The notes under the pieces were generated by a model. It made no database searches. It saw nothing but the letters and a program-made list of their open reading frames with translations, and was not told the DNA's origin. A stretch of DNA of 64,000 nt. Source: Actinacidiphila epipremni (GTDB lineage: Bacteria; Actinomycetota; Actinomycetes; Streptomycetales; Streptomycetaceae). Location: positions 116,423 through 180,422 of the forward strand of contig NZ_JAATEJ010000018.1 in the NCBI RefSeq assembly GCF_012034175.1, written 5' to 3'. A program made the translations under genes and the position numbers. Shown here piece after piece: positions 34,120-42,843 of this stretch. The first letter of the stretch is position 1; each line of letters opens with the position of its first letter.

Positions 34120-34626
34120 ATGACAGAACACGCACCGGACGGCAGGGGCGGCCACGGGCGGGACGAGACCCCGGAGGAGCGGGCGGACCGGCGCTGGGCG
34201 GATCTGCTGCAGGAGCTGCGGGTGGCGCAGACCGGTGTACAGATCCTGTTCGGCTTCCTGCTCACGGTGGTCTTCCAGCAGCGCTTCCCGCAGCTGTCCG
34301 ACACCGACCGCCATCTGTACGCGGTCACGGTGGTCCTCGGCGCGGCGACCACGGGCGCGCTGGTGAGCCCGGCGGCGATGCACCGGCTGCTGACCGGGCG
34401 CCGGCTCAAGCCGGAGACGGTGGTGTGGGCGTCCCGGCTGACGGTGCTGGGGCTGTTCCTGCTGCTGTGCACGATGACCTGCGCGCTGCTGCTGGTGCTG
34501 CGGCTGGTGCTGCCGTCCTCGACGGCGGCGTGGCTCGCGGTGGGGCTGGTGGTGTGGTTCGCGGTGTGCTGGCTGGCCGTCCCGCTGTGGACCGCGCGCC
34601 GGGCGCGTAACGGGCACTCGGGCTGA
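34120..34626 (+). CDS. DUF6328 family integral membrane protein
   Basis: 168 residues. An acidic/charged N-terminus (about 25-30 residues with ETPEERADRRWADLLQELR) precedes four hydrophobic segments: TGVQILFGFLLTVVF, YAVTVVLGAATTGALV, LTVLGLFLLLCTMTCALLLV and AAWLAVGLVVWFAVCWLAV. This matches the DUF6328 membrane-protein family. Function unknown. ATG 34120 has GGAGGAGG eight to ten bases upstream. It lies ahead of, but separate from, the iron-regulated gene at 34803. Confidence 0.82.
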   Translation: MTEHAPDGRGGHGRDETPEERADRRWADLLQELRVAQTGVQILFGFLLTVVFQQRFPQLSDTDRHLYAVTVVLGAATTGALVSPAAMHRLLTGRRLKPETVVWASRLTVLGLFLLLCTMTCALLLVLRLVLPSSTAAWLAVGLVVWFAVCWLAVPLWTARRARNGHSG

Positions 34627-34747
34627 ACACCCCTGGCCGGCATTCCGGTTGGCCGCCGGAAAGGTGTCGAGGGGTCGGTGGATACGGATGCGCGGGCGGT
34701 TCCGTTCAGGGCCCCGGGGGTCGGATGGATCACATTGACCAGGAAAT

Positions 34748-34766
34748 TTAGGTGAGCCTAACCTAA
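34748..34766. promoter_or_regulatory. Iron box (DmdR/DtxR-type operator)
   Basis: TTAGGTGAGCCTAACCTAA is the exact reverse complement of the 19-bp DmdR1/DtxR consensus iron box. It overlaps a promoter with -35 TTGACC (34735-34740) and -10 TAACCT (34759-34764, 18-base spacer). Iron-loaded DmdR bound here would block transcription of the gene starting at 34803, 36 bases downstream. Confidence 0.92.
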
Positions 34767-34802
34767 GCCGCGTTTCGTCCCCGCGAGCAAGGGTTTCCCG
34801 TC

Positions 34803-36056
34803 ATGCCCCTCCCCCTCCCGCCGTCCGACGTGCTGCCGTACACGGCCGCGGCGGCGCCCTCCACACCGCTCGGGCCGTTCGAGGACAGCGCCGTGGCATG
34901 GACCACCTGGGCCACGCTGATGGGCTTCACCGGCCTGGTCGCCCTCGCCCTGCTGGCCGCCGGCCCCGCGGCTGCGCGGCTCACGCCGGGCACGCTCGCC
35001 GGGGTGACCGCGCGGCTGGCCCGGGCGGCGGCCGTGCTCGGCGTGCTGGCGGTGCCGGCCGTGCTCACCGACCTGGCCCACGGCGCCTCGGAGAACGGCG
35101 GCTACGACTACTCCGCCGCCTGGTCCGCGCTCTACGACGGCAGCAACGCCGGGCGGCTGCTGGGCCTCGAAGTCACCCTCGTCCTCGCCGGCGCCGTCCT
35201 GGTCGCGCCGCTGACGCTGCGCCGGTACGCGGCCGGGCCCGCCCGGCGTCCGCTGCTGGCGGCCGGGCTCGCCGCCGGGGCCGTCGCGCTCGGCACCACG
35301 AAATTCCCCGACGCCGTGCCCGACGACTGGTCGCGTACGACGTTCGAGACCGCCATGTGGATGCTGCACCTGCTCGGCGGCGCCGTATGGACCGGCGGCC
35401 TGGTCGGGCTGCTGCTGCTCGCCGCGCCCGGCGCGGTCGCGCCCGCCGACCGGGGCGCCTTCTGGTCGCCGGCGATACGCCGCTTCTCCGCCGCCGCGAT
35501 GAGCTGCGTCACCGCGATCGCCCTGTCGGGGCTGTTCCTGTACTGGGAGCACGTCGACGGCCTGTCCCAGCTGCTCTCCACGATGTACGGGCGGGTGCTG
35601 GGCGTGAAGATCCTGATCTTCGGCACCCTGCTGCTGCTCGGCGCCTTCAACCAGTTCTGGCTGCACCCGCGGATCGACGCGCTGCGGGAGGCGGGCGACC
35701 GCCGCCCGGCGCACGTCCTGCTGCTGCGGACCTTCCCCTCGGTCGTCGCCGCCGAGGCGGTGCTGGCGCTGAGCGTGCTGTTCGTCGCGCCCTTCCTGCA
35801 CGGCTCGGCCCGCAACCAGGCCTACCAGGCGGACGTGGCCGCGCACTCCCCCACCGTGGACCCGGGCAACCTGCCGAAGCTGCCGCAGAAGGAGGTCAGC
35901 GCGGCCACCTGGGTGTGGGGCACCGGCGAGACGCTGCTGGTGCTCGCGCTGATGGTCGGCGGGTACGTGCTGTCCGGCCGGCTCGCCCGGCGCCGCGCCG
36001 CCCGCACCGCGGACGCCGCCCCCGTGCTGGCCGCGCCGGTCGGTGAGGCGCTGTGA
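34803..36056 (+). CDS. CopD-domain membrane protein, iron-repressed
   Basis: A 417-residue polytopic membrane protein, about nine hydrophobic segments, with the copper-resistance D (CopD) domain: MWMLHLLGGAVWTGGL, SCVTAIALSGLFLYWEHVDG and GRVLGVKILIFGTLLLLGAFNQFWLHPRID carry the His and Trp residues conserved in the family. It starts at ATG 34803 with AAGGG nine bases upstream. The perfect iron box upstream implies expression in low iron, so a role in copper or heme/iron handling at the membrane, or in high-affinity metal uptake, is more likely than simple copper resistance. No YcnJ- or CopC-type partner is adjacent; the substrate is inferred. Confidence 0.85.
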   Translation: MPLPLPPSDVLPYTAAAAPSTPLGPFEDSAVAWTTWATLMGFTGLVALALLAAGPAAARLTPGTLAGVTARLARAAAVLGVLAVPAVLTDLAHGASENGGYDYSAAWSALYDGSNAGRLLGLEVTLVLAGAVLVAPLTLRRYAAGPARRPLLAAGLAAGAVALGTTKFPDAVPDDWSRTTFETAMWMLHLLGGAVWTGGLVGLLLLAAPGAVAPADRGAFWSPAIRRFSAAAMSCVTAIALSGLFLYWEHVDGLSQLLSTMYGRVLGVKILIFGTLLLLGAFNQFWLHPRIDALREAGDRRPAHVLLLRTFPSVVAAEAVLALSVLFVAPFLHGSARNQAYQADVAAHSPTVDPGNLPKLPQKEVSAATWVWGTGETLLVLALMVGGYVLSGRLARRRAARTADAAPVLAAPVGEAL

Positions 36057-36069
36057 CGGCCGGGTAGCG

Positions 36070-36111
36070 CCGCCGTGTGCCCCCGTACGGCCGTACGGGG
36101 GCACACGGCGG
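36070..36111. terminator. Perfect 42-bp palindrome, bidirectional terminator
   Basis: Each arm is 21 bp (36070-36090 and 36091-36111), fully complementary, with a self-complementary GGCC centre. It lies 13 bases past the CopD stop and 36 bases from the end of the converging P450 gene. A stem this long without mismatch is rare even in streptomycete terminators. Confidence 0.8.
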
Positions 36112-36147
36112 TGACCTGCGGGTGCTACCCGCGTAGCGCGGGGGCCG

Positions 36148-37401
36148 TCAACTCGCCACGGGGGCTGGGGTGTTGAGGCGGATCGGGACGTAGGACATGT
36201 CGTTGCCGATGAAGGTCGGCTGCGGCACCAGCTCGGCGGCCGGGACCTCGACGCTCAGGTGCGGGAAGCGCGCGAAGAGCGCCGGGATGGCGATCTCGCC
36301 CTCCAGCTTGGCCAGCGGGGCGCCCATGCAGTAGTGCATGCCGTAGCCGAAGGCGAGGTGGCTCTTGTCCTCGCGGTCCATGTCGAAGTCCAGCGGGTTC
36401 TCGTGCTGGCCGGGGTCGCGGCCGTGGGCGCCGAAGCCGACGATGATCGCGTCGCCGGTGCGGATGACGACGCCCTCGCCGAGGTCGATGTCGGCCGTCG
36501 CGTACCGCAGGGGCATATGCATGATCGGCGGGTGCAGCCGCAGCGTCTCGTCGATGACGTCCAGCCAGCGGGCCGGCTCGCGCTGGGCCGCCGCGAGCTG
36601 GTCGGGGTGCGCGACGAGCTCGCGGACCGCGTGGCTGATCATCGCGACCGCGGTCTCGCTGCCGGCGCCGATCATCAGGATGAGGGTGGAGATCAGCTCG
36701 GTCTCGCTGAGCCGGTCGCCGTCCTCCTCGTGGGCGCCCAGCAGCAGGCTCGTCATGTCGTCGCCCGGGTCGTGCCGCTTGGTCTCCACCAGGCGGTACA
36801 TCGCCGCGCCCATGTCGTTGTTGATGGCGGCGGCCTCCTCCTGGCCGACCCCGCTCATCGTCAGCACCCGGTCGATGACGCCCAGCATGTTCGCGCGCTG
36901 GTCCTCCGGGACGCCGAACAGGTCGCATATCAGCCGGGTCGGCACCTGGTAGGCGTAGTCCGCGCGCAGGTCGAAGACGGTGCCGGGGGCGTTGCGCTCG
37001 CGCTCCTCCAGGGTGTCCAGCAGGTCGGTGACGATCCGCTCCAGCACCGGCCGCATGGCCTCGATCCGGCGCGGGGTGAAGGCGCGGCTGATGAGCTGCT
37101 TGAGCCGCTGGTGGTCGGCGCCGTCGGAGGTGAACATGCTCTTGACGTCGACCCAGGAGAACAGCCACGGGATGGCGCCGGGGACGTAGCCGGGCCAGGA
37201 CTTGCGGGCGTCCTTGGACACGTCGTTGCTGCTGAGCAGCTTGCGTATGACGTCCCCCCGGGTGACGGACCACGCCGTCACGCCCTCGGGCAGCTGGACG
37301 CGGACGGCGGGGCCGGCCGCGCGCAGTTCGTCGGCTTGTGCGTAGAGGCGGGCTCCGCCGCTGGCTTCGAGCGTCACTTCGGTACCGGTGCTGGTGGTCA
37401 C
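36148..37401 (-). CDS. Cytochrome P450 (second P450 of the conservon)
   Basis: A 417-residue soluble P450. The I-helix motif is LMIGAGSETAVAMI (Gly-x-Glu-Thr oxygen-activation pair), the ExxR is ETLR in DVIDETLRLHPP, and the heme Cys loop is FGYGMHYCMGAPLA. All are canonical, so the enzyme should be active. It starts at GTG 37401 with GGAGGT six bases upstream, overlapping the stop of the upstream P450 by four bases (GTGA). It resembles the conservon-linked CYP154 type by context. Substrate unknown; redox partners (ferredoxin, reductase) are not in this window. Confidence 0.9.
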   Translation of the reverse strand: MTTSTGTEVTLEASGGARLYAQADELRAAGPAVRVQLPEGVTAWSVTRGDVIRKLLSSNDVSKDARKSWPGYVPGAIPWLFSWVDVKSMFTSDGADHQRLKQLISRAFTPRRIEAMRPVLERIVTDLLDTLEERERNAPGTVFDLRADYAYQVPTRLICDLFGVPEDQRANMLGVIDRVLTMSGVGQEEAAAINNDMGAAMYRLVETKRHDPGDDMTSLLLGAHEEDGDRLSETELISTLILMIGAGSETAVAMISHAVRELVAHPDQLAAAQREPARWLDVIDETLRLHPPIMHMPLRYATADIDLGEGVVIRTGDAIIVGFGAHGRDPGQHENPLDFDMDREDKSHLAFGYGMHYCMGAPLAKLEGEIAIPALFARFPHLSVEVPAAELVPQPTFIGNDMSYVPIRLNTPAPVAS

Positions 37402-38657
37402 GCTGTACCTCCACTGGGTGCGGCGGCGGCCTGGATGGCCGCCGCGGACTTCGGGCGGAACGTCACGGGCATGGCGACCGGGCACTGGTGGAACGGCCCG
37501 TGGCGGAGGGCGATCTCGTCGTCCGCCACGGCCAGCTGCATGTCCCACAGCTGGTCGAGCGCCGTCTCCAGGCCGGTCTGCGCGATGACCGTGGCCTGGC
37601 TGATGGCCGGGCAGCGGTGCGGCCCGGCGGACCAGGCCAGGTGCGAGCGGTTGTCGTAGCCGAGGTCGGCCGGCAGGGCGGGGTCGGTGTTGGCGGCGGC
37701 GTGGCTGATCAGGACGGGCACGCCGGCGGGCACCTGGACGCCGTGCAGGGTGGTGTCCTTGCGGGCGAAGTGGACGGAGAAGTTCGCCATCGGGCTGCGT
37801 ACCCACAGCGCCTTCTCCAGCGCGCGGCGCACGGTGACGGTGCCGGCGGCGAGCGTGCCGGCGTAGGAGTCGTCGCGCAGCAGCAGGTGCAGCGCCCAGC
37901 CGACCCACGCGGCGGTCGGGATCACGCCGGCGCCGACGGTGGTGTAGAGCTGGTTGAGGGTCTCCTCGTCGCTGAGTCCGGCGTCGTGGCCGAGCATCCA
38001 GGAGGTGAGGTCGTCGCCGGGCTGCTGGCGGCGCAGCTGGATCAGCTCGTAGAGCAGGCCGGCGTAGTCGATGGCGCCCTGCGCGGCCTGCGGTCCGGCG
38101 CTGATCATCGCCTGCGCGTAGCGGACCATCCGGCCGGCCATCTCCGAGGTGCAGCCCAGCAGTTCGGCGAAGACCAGCAGCGGGAGGGTGTCGGCGAAGT
38201 CGGCCATCATGTCGGCCTCGCCCTTCTCCGCGACCCCGGCGATCAGGGTCAGCGCGCTGCGCCGGGTGATCTCGCGCAGCCGGTGCGGGCTGATCCGGGC
38301 GATGCAGTCGTCCAGCGCCCAGCGCAGCCGGGTGTGGTCCTCGGCGTCGGCGTAGAGCACCGAGGCGCGCCAGGCCATGAGCGGCAGCACGGGGCTGTCC
38401 TGCGGGACCTTCCCGGAGTTGAGGTCGGCCCACAGCCGGGAGTCCTTGGCGTACGTGGCCGGGTCGTTGAGCAGGTCGACGGCCGCGCGGCGGGCGGTCA
38501 CGACGAGCGCGTGCACCCCGGGGGCGATCTCCGCCCAGCCGGCCGGGCCCTGCTTGCGCAGCTGCTGGTAGACCTCGGGCGAGTGGGCGGCGAACGACTC
38601 GCCGTGCAGCACCGGGCAGCCGCGCTTGGACAGCGGCAGGTCGGGGGTGCTGGTCAT
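37398..38657 (-). CDS. cvnE: Conservon cytochrome P450 (CYP157-like) lacking ExxR
   Basis: A 419-residue P450-fold protein. The heme Cys loop AWSAGPHRCPAIS is present. The K-helix reads EKALW where ExxR is expected, and the I-helix GAGVIPTAA lacks the acid-alcohol pair. The missing ExxR is the known oddity of the CYP157 family from streptomycete conservons (EQSLW in CYP157C1 as I recall), so this is probably not decay. Start ATG 38657 overlaps the cvnD stop by four bases. It may be catalytically unusual or work as a partner of the canonical P450 downstream, with which it is translationally coupled. Confidence 0.88.
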   Translation of the reverse strand: MTSTPDLPLSKRGCPVLHGESFAAHSPEVYQQLRKQGPAGWAEIAPGVHALVVTARRAAVDLLNDPATYAKDSRLWADLNSGKVPQDSPVLPLMAWRASVLYADAEDHTRLRWALDDCIARISPHRLREITRRSALTLIAGVAEKGEADMMADFADTLPLLVFAELLGCTSEMAGRMVRYAQAMISAGPQAAQGAIDYAGLLYELIQLRRQQPGDDLTSWMLGHDAGLSDEETLNQLYTTVGAGVIPTAAWVGWALHLLLRDDSYAGTLAAGTVTVRRALEKALWVRSPMANFSVHFARKDTTLHGVQVPAGVPVLISHAAANTDPALPADLGYDNRSHLAWSAGPHRCPAISQATVIAQTGLETALDQLWDMQLAVADDEIALRHGPFHQCPVAMPVTFRPKSAAAIQAAAAPSGGTA

Positions 38658-39250
38658 GAGGCGGGCTCCAGACTGGAACGGGACAGCAGGTGGGAGACGA
38701 GCGCGATCAGCACGGCCTTGGCCGACTCGCGCTTGCGGACGTCGCACATCACCAGCGGCGTCCACGGGTCCAGGTCGAGCGCGGTGCGCAGCTCGGCCTC
38801 GGTGTACTTGGGCGAGTTGGGGAACTCGTTGACCGCCAGGACGTACGCCAGGCCGGCTTCCTCCAGCCGCTCCATCGCGTCCCAGGACTCGGCCACGCGC
38901 CGGGTGTCGACCAGGACGACGCCGCCGAGCGCCCCGTACATCAGGTCCTCGATCATCGCGGCGAACCGCGGCTGGCCGGGGGTGCCGAACAGGTACAGCA
39001 CGATGTCCTCGGTCAGCGTGAGCCGGCCGAAGTCGTGCGCGACGGTGGTGGTGTCCTTGTCCTCCAGGCCGCGCAGGTCGTCCACCAGCTCGCCCGCCTG
39101 GGTCAGCCTCTCCTCGGTGGAGGCCGGCTTGATCTCCGAGACCGCGCCGACGAAGGTCGTCTTGCCGACGGCGAAAGGTCCCATCACGACCAACTTGACC
39201 GGGGTCACCCCGGCGTCGAGGTAGTGACCGTCAGAGCTGTTGGAGTGCAT
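38654..39250 (-). CDS. cvnD: Conservon GTPase CvnD
   Basis: A 198-residue Ras-like (MglA-type) GTPase. The P-loop is GPFAVGKTT, switch I includes STEERLTQAGE, the switch II region is LFGTPGQPRF, where the usual DTPGQ Asp is replaced by Gly as in other Cvn proteins, and the base motif is VNEFPN. The protein probably cycles between GTP and GDP under CvnB-type control. It starts at ATG 39250 within the last 20 bases of cvnC and ends over the ATG of the P450 gene. Such GTPase-roadblock-kinase sets affect aerial growth and antibiotic production in Streptomyces. Confidence 0.93.
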   Translation of the reverse strand: MHSNSSDGHYLDAGVTPVKLVVMGPFAVGKTTFVGAVSEIKPASTEERLTQAGELVDDLRGLEDKDTTTVAHDFGRLTLTEDIVLYLFGTPGQPRFAAMIEDLMYGALGGVVLVDTRRVAESWDAMERLEEAGLAYVLAVNEFPNSPKYTEAELRTALDLDPWTPLVMCDVRKRESAKAVLIALVSHLLSRSSLEPAS

Positions 39251-39587
39251 TCAGGATCCTCTCCAGCAGCGCCCGGTCGTGCTTTTGTGCGGCGGGCGCT
39301 GGGTTGCGGGCGATGAGGTGGCCGCTGTCGACCAGGTGCGCGGCCAGCACTTTCGTGACGGCCCCGGGCAACTGGAGATCGGCGCTGACCTCGGCCACCG
39401 ACAGCGCACCCGGCAGGCAGTGCTCCATCACGCGGTAGGCGTGCGGGCTCAGGCCGTGCAGGGGCATGTCGCGGTCGGCGATGAGGATCGTCGCCAGGTC
39501 CAGGCTGCGGCGGGTCGGCGCGGCATGCCCCTCCGCCGGCGTGTACGGGCGCACCATGCCGGTGCGGCGGCGGCCTCGGGGGGTCAT
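39231..39587 (-). CDS. cvnC: Conservon protein CvnC (DUF742)
   Basis: 118 residues, DUF742. VRPYTPAEG is the family's N-terminal signature; the rest is a winged-helix-like fold (YRVMEHCLPGALSVAEVSADLQLPGAVTKVL and LVDSGHLIARNP). It probably bridges the kinase-like CvnA and the CvnD GTPase. The ATG at 39587 overlaps the cvnB stop by four bases, and its end overlaps cvnD by 20 bases, so translation is coupled. Confidence 0.92.
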   Translation of the reverse strand: MTPRGRRRTGMVRPYTPAEGHAAPTRRSLDLATILIADRDMPLHGLSPHAYRVMEHCLPGALSVAEVSADLQLPGAVTKVLAAHLVDSGHLIARNPAPAAQKHDRALLERILNALQQL

Positions 39588-40033
39588 GACGTGGCCGCCC
39601 CCGGTGCGGACGCCGCCCGCCTGCGCTCACGTGCCGACAGGGCGTCCCGCAGCCCGTTGATCGCCTTGATGGTCGCGGCGGAGGCCACGGCCACCTCGGG
39701 GCTGGTCATCTCGGCGTCGATGGCGACCGCGAGGGCGGTGCCGTGGCCAGCGCTGAAGACGAGGATGCAGTGCTCGGGCAGGTCGATGATGATCCGGTGC
39801 GGGGCGGTGCCGTCGATCTCGGCGAACTCGCTGATGCTGCGGCCGAGCGCGAAGGCCGCGCACGCGTTGGCGGCGGTGCGCTCGGCGGTGGCCCGCTCCA
39901 GGTCCGCGGTGGCCGCGAGGACCAGTCCGTCGGCGGAGAACAGCACCGCGTGCAGGACGCCCTTCTCCTTCTTCAGGTGCTCGAGCACCCAGCTCATGTC
40001 GTGGGTGTCGGCGGTGGGCTGCTGCTCAGTCAT
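39584..40033 (-). CDS. cvnB: Conservon protein CvnB (roadblock/LC7)
   Basis: 149 residues, roadblock/LC7 fold: MSWVLEHLKKEKGVLHAVLFSADGLVLAAT opens it, and HRIIIDLPEHCILVFSAG lies mid-domain. In other systems roadblock proteins act as GAP-like or dimerising partners for Ras-like GTPases, matching CvnD. The C-terminal tail is Arg/Ala-rich (SARERRRAASA). It starts at ATG 40033, overlapping the end of cvnA by eight bases. Confidence 0.93.
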   Translation of the reverse strand: MTEQQPTADTHDMSWVLEHLKKEKGVLHAVLFSADGLVLAATADLERATAERTAANACAAFALGRSISEFAEIDGTAPHRIIIDLPEHCILVFSAGHGTALAVAIDAEMTSPEVAVASAATIKAINGLRDALSARERRRAASAPGAATS

Positions 40034-41447
40034 CGGTGGGCTCTCCTTCAGGGTGCTGGTCCTCGCCGTCGCGGATGGCTGCCGCCAGGCCGGCGAAGCC
40101 CTCGCTGAACGCCTCGGGGTCCTCTTGCGGGGCCGGTCCGCCGGCGCGGCCGGCAGCGGGGTCAGCGGTACGGGGCGTGCGCCGGCGCCGCTGCGGCAGT
40201 CCGCGGCTGCTGTCCGGCCGGGTCTCGGCCGCCGGGGTCTCGGTGAGGGCCGACACGCCCATGGCGGCGCGGGCCTCCCGGCGTTCGGCCTCCTGCTCCT
40301 CCTGCGTCGGCCCGGTGCCGAGCAGTTCGCGGGGCACGTGCAGGACCGCGCGGACGCCGCCGTAGGGCGAGGTGGAGCTGACGTCGACGCGGAAGCCGTA
40401 GGCGGCCATGAGCCGGCCGATCACCGGGAAGCCGAGGCTGAGGGTGTCGGGCACGGTGGTGACGTCCAGCACGGTCTGCTGCGACAGCAGCCGCTCGGCC
40501 TCGGAGCGCTGCTGCGGGCTCATGTTGAGGCCGCTGTCGTCGACGACGATCACCCAGCCGGTCTGGGTCTGCTGGACCTCGACGAGCACCTTGCCGTCGG
40601 AGTAGGAGGTGGCGTTGGACAGCAGCTCGGTGAGCGCGATGGTGACCGGCTCGACGACCCGGCCCTCCACCCACACGCCGCCGCTGATGGGCTCATGGGT
40701 GTAGTGGACGCGCAGGTAGGGGTCGATACGGCCGCGGGCGGACTCGACGATCTCGGCGAAGGTGCAGTCGGCGCGCTGCAGGCCGGGCCAGGAGCCGGCG
40801 AGGATGCGCAGCCGCTGGAGGGTGTGCACGGAGCGGGTGAGCGGGTGGTCGATGTTCATCAGCCCCTGCTGGAAGGCGGTGGCCTCGGGGACCTTGTTCA
40901 TCTCGTCGATGACCGCCAGCTGGCAGCGCACCAGGTAGGTCTGCGCCTCGTCGACCAGGTCGCGCACCGAGGACCGGGCGGCCAGCCCGATGGTCTCCCG
41001 GGTCAGGCCTATCGCCTCGGTACACAGGTCCAGCACGGTCTGGTGATGGTCGTCGACCGGCATGCCCTTGAGGGCCTCGTCCTTGAGCCCGGGGACGGTG
41101 ATGCCGCGGTGGCCGCGGGCCTGGGTGTCGACGAGGGCCGGCAGCCGCACCGTGGCCAGGTGCTCGATCTCCGCGGAGAGCGCGGCGGCGTGCTGCTGGG
41201 CCTCGCGCAGCCGCTCCTCCAGCTCGCCGGTGCGCACGCCGGCCGCCCGTTCGGCGGCGCGGGCCCGCTCCTCCAGTTCGCCGGTGCGGACGGTGACGGA
41301 GTGCTCGGCCGCCCGCAGGCGGTCCTCCAGTTGTCCGGCGCGGGCGTTGGCGGCCCTTTTGGCGCGGGTCTGCGCGACGAGGCCCGCAGCCGAGGCGGCG
41401 AAGCCGCCGCCCAGCAGCGTGGCAGTGGTGACCAGGGGCTCGATCAT
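40026..41447 (-). CDS. cvnA: Conservon sensor-kinase-like ATPase CvnA
   Basis: A 473-residue membrane protein. One N-terminal hydrophobic segment (LVTTATLLGGGFAASAAGLVA) is followed by a coiled coil with heptad-like direct repeats (RTGELEERARAAE, RTGELEERLREAQ) over residues about 30-95. The catalytic region includes LTELLSNATSYSD (N-box), VVDDSGLNM (G1) and LSLGFPVIGRLMAAYG (G2). A phosphoacceptor His is not clear, as in other CvnA proteins, so it may act by ATP binding and not phosphotransfer. The C-terminus is Pro/Arg/Glu-rich. It leads the six-gene conservon; the promoter must lie in the large gap to its right. Confidence 0.92.
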   Translation of the reverse strand: MIEPLVTTATLLGGGFAASAAGLVAQTRAKRAANARAGQLEDRLRAAEHSVTVRTGELEERARAAERAAGVRTGELEERLREAQQHAAALSAEIEHLATVRLPALVDTQARGHRGITVPGLKDEALKGMPVDDHHQTVLDLCTEAIGLTRETIGLAARSSVRDLVDEAQTYLVRCQLAVIDEMNKVPEATAFQQGLMNIDHPLTRSVHTLQRLRILAGSWPGLQRADCTFAEIVESARGRIDPYLRVHYTHEPISGGVWVEGRVVEPVTIALTELLSNATSYSDGKVLVEVQQTQTGWVIVVDDSGLNMSPQQRSEAERLLSQQTVLDVTTVPDTLSLGFPVIGRLMAAYGFRVDVSSTSPYGGVRAVLHVPRELLGTGPTQEEQEAERREARAAMGVSALTETPAAETRPDSSRGLPQRRRRTPRTADPAAGRAGGPAPQEDPEAFSEGFAGLAAAIRDGEDQHPEGEPTDD

Positions 41448-42843
41448 TGGGGGTCCTTGGACGGCGTCAGATGAGGGGCACGTACGAGTGCACGGCCGCG
41501 ACGGCACGGGGGCGGCTCACGCCGTGGTGCGCTGCGCTGGAGGCGGAGCCGGAAATGCGCGGCCGGGCCGGATGGGGGGCGTGCCGGCGGGCGCGGGAAA
41601 GAACACCGAATCATGACCGAGACTGCACAGTGGAGGCCCAACCTGGTAAGCGTTGATTCGTAAACCTTTGAGCGCGTGCATCCCCATCCACAGCTCGGTG
41701 CGCACGATGTCGATCACGATACCACCCGCGGGGGTATGCCGGGGAGTTTGAGCGAATTGAATGCGTCAGGGCCGCGGAGTGCCGAAATTGAGGGAATGCC
41801 GTTGTGCCGGCCGCGGCCCAAACGGCAACCAGCCTGGCGGTCCTGACGGGGTGTCGACACGCCGAATTTCGGCCACATCGTGGCTGGTTCCGACCGGTGC
41901 ATGGAAGCCCCGGGGGCGTCGCGGGCAGTAATGGGCGAATGTGCGTGGAGCGTAGCGCGATGCCCGAATCGTGCCGGAGCGGCGGGGATTTCCGGGCGCT
42001 AAACCGAAGACGGCCGCCGGACGGATGTGGGGGGCAACTATCACTTTCCGCTATTAATGCACAGCGCCACGGTCTTCGATATCGGCGTTTTGGCCAGGTC
42101 GTGGAAGCTGATTGTCGTTTGTTCCCGTTCAACCGAAATGCCCGACTGGCCCCGCTCGGCGCGCCGGGCCCCGGCGCGGGGAAGGCAATGGCCTCCGGGA
42201 GAGCGCGTGCCGTATTTCCGCGCCGCTTTTCCCATGACCCGCCGGGATATCGCACGCCCGGGGTTGGAATTCCGCCGGCACCAGGCAATGCGCCGGTTGC
42301 GGCGCACTCCGGAATCGATCCCGCTCCCGTGTGCCCGCGCACTCCCGCCGGTCCAGGGTCCGGTTGGGAGTCCGGCCCCCGGGGCACCGGCCTGCGGCCG
42401 GCCGCCGCACCGCACCGCCTTCTCCCAGCTTGCCGCGCCGAACGCCCGCCCCTCGACCTCCCGCCGCGAACCGGCCGCCGCGGCACCGTGACCGGAAGCG
42501 TGCCCCCGGACGGCGGGACCCGACATCGCCTCCCGGGAATGATTCCGGTATTCCGGCGCCGCGCTGTCGCCCCTCGGTACGCCGACGCCTCGCCGTTGCC
42601 CTTCAGCGTCCTTCGGCGTCCTTCGGCGGGAATTCCGGGCAGTGCCGCCAGGTGCGGCGGCGGCAAAGGAATTCGCCGGAAGCAGGCGGCCTCGGCAGCC
42701 CGTCGAAGGGCGCGGTCTTCGCGGGTCTGGTTGCCGACCTGCGGGTGGCGGCGCGGCAGCTCGGGGGGCGGGGCGCCGGGTCGTAGCGTGGGCCGGGCCC
42801 GCGGGCGGCGCGGCGGCGACCCCTACGCAGCGAGGTTCATGCG
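41448..42843. other. 1.4-kb stretch without a recognisable gene
   Basis: Between cvnA (leftward) and the permease (rightward). Long open frames exist on both strands, but their products are Arg/Pro/Gly/Ser-rich, have no recognisable domain and lack good starts. From about 41850 to 42250 the sequence is visibly AT-richer than the flanks, with stretches such as CTATCACTTTCCGCTATTAA near 42037. A 10-bp tandem duplication, CGTCCTTCGG twice, is at about 42608-42627. It may hold the conservon promoter, a decayed gene or an untranslated RNA. Confidence 0.55.

Noticed and set aside
37398..38657. P450 as a pseudogene because ExxR is missing
   Set aside because: The loss is shared with conservon CYP157 proteins as known from literature, the frame is intact and the overlaps are preserved.
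41611..42666. Long open frames on both strands in the gap beside cvnA
   Set aside because: Arg/Pro/Gly-rich products without domains or starts; in GC-rich DNA such frames arise by chance.
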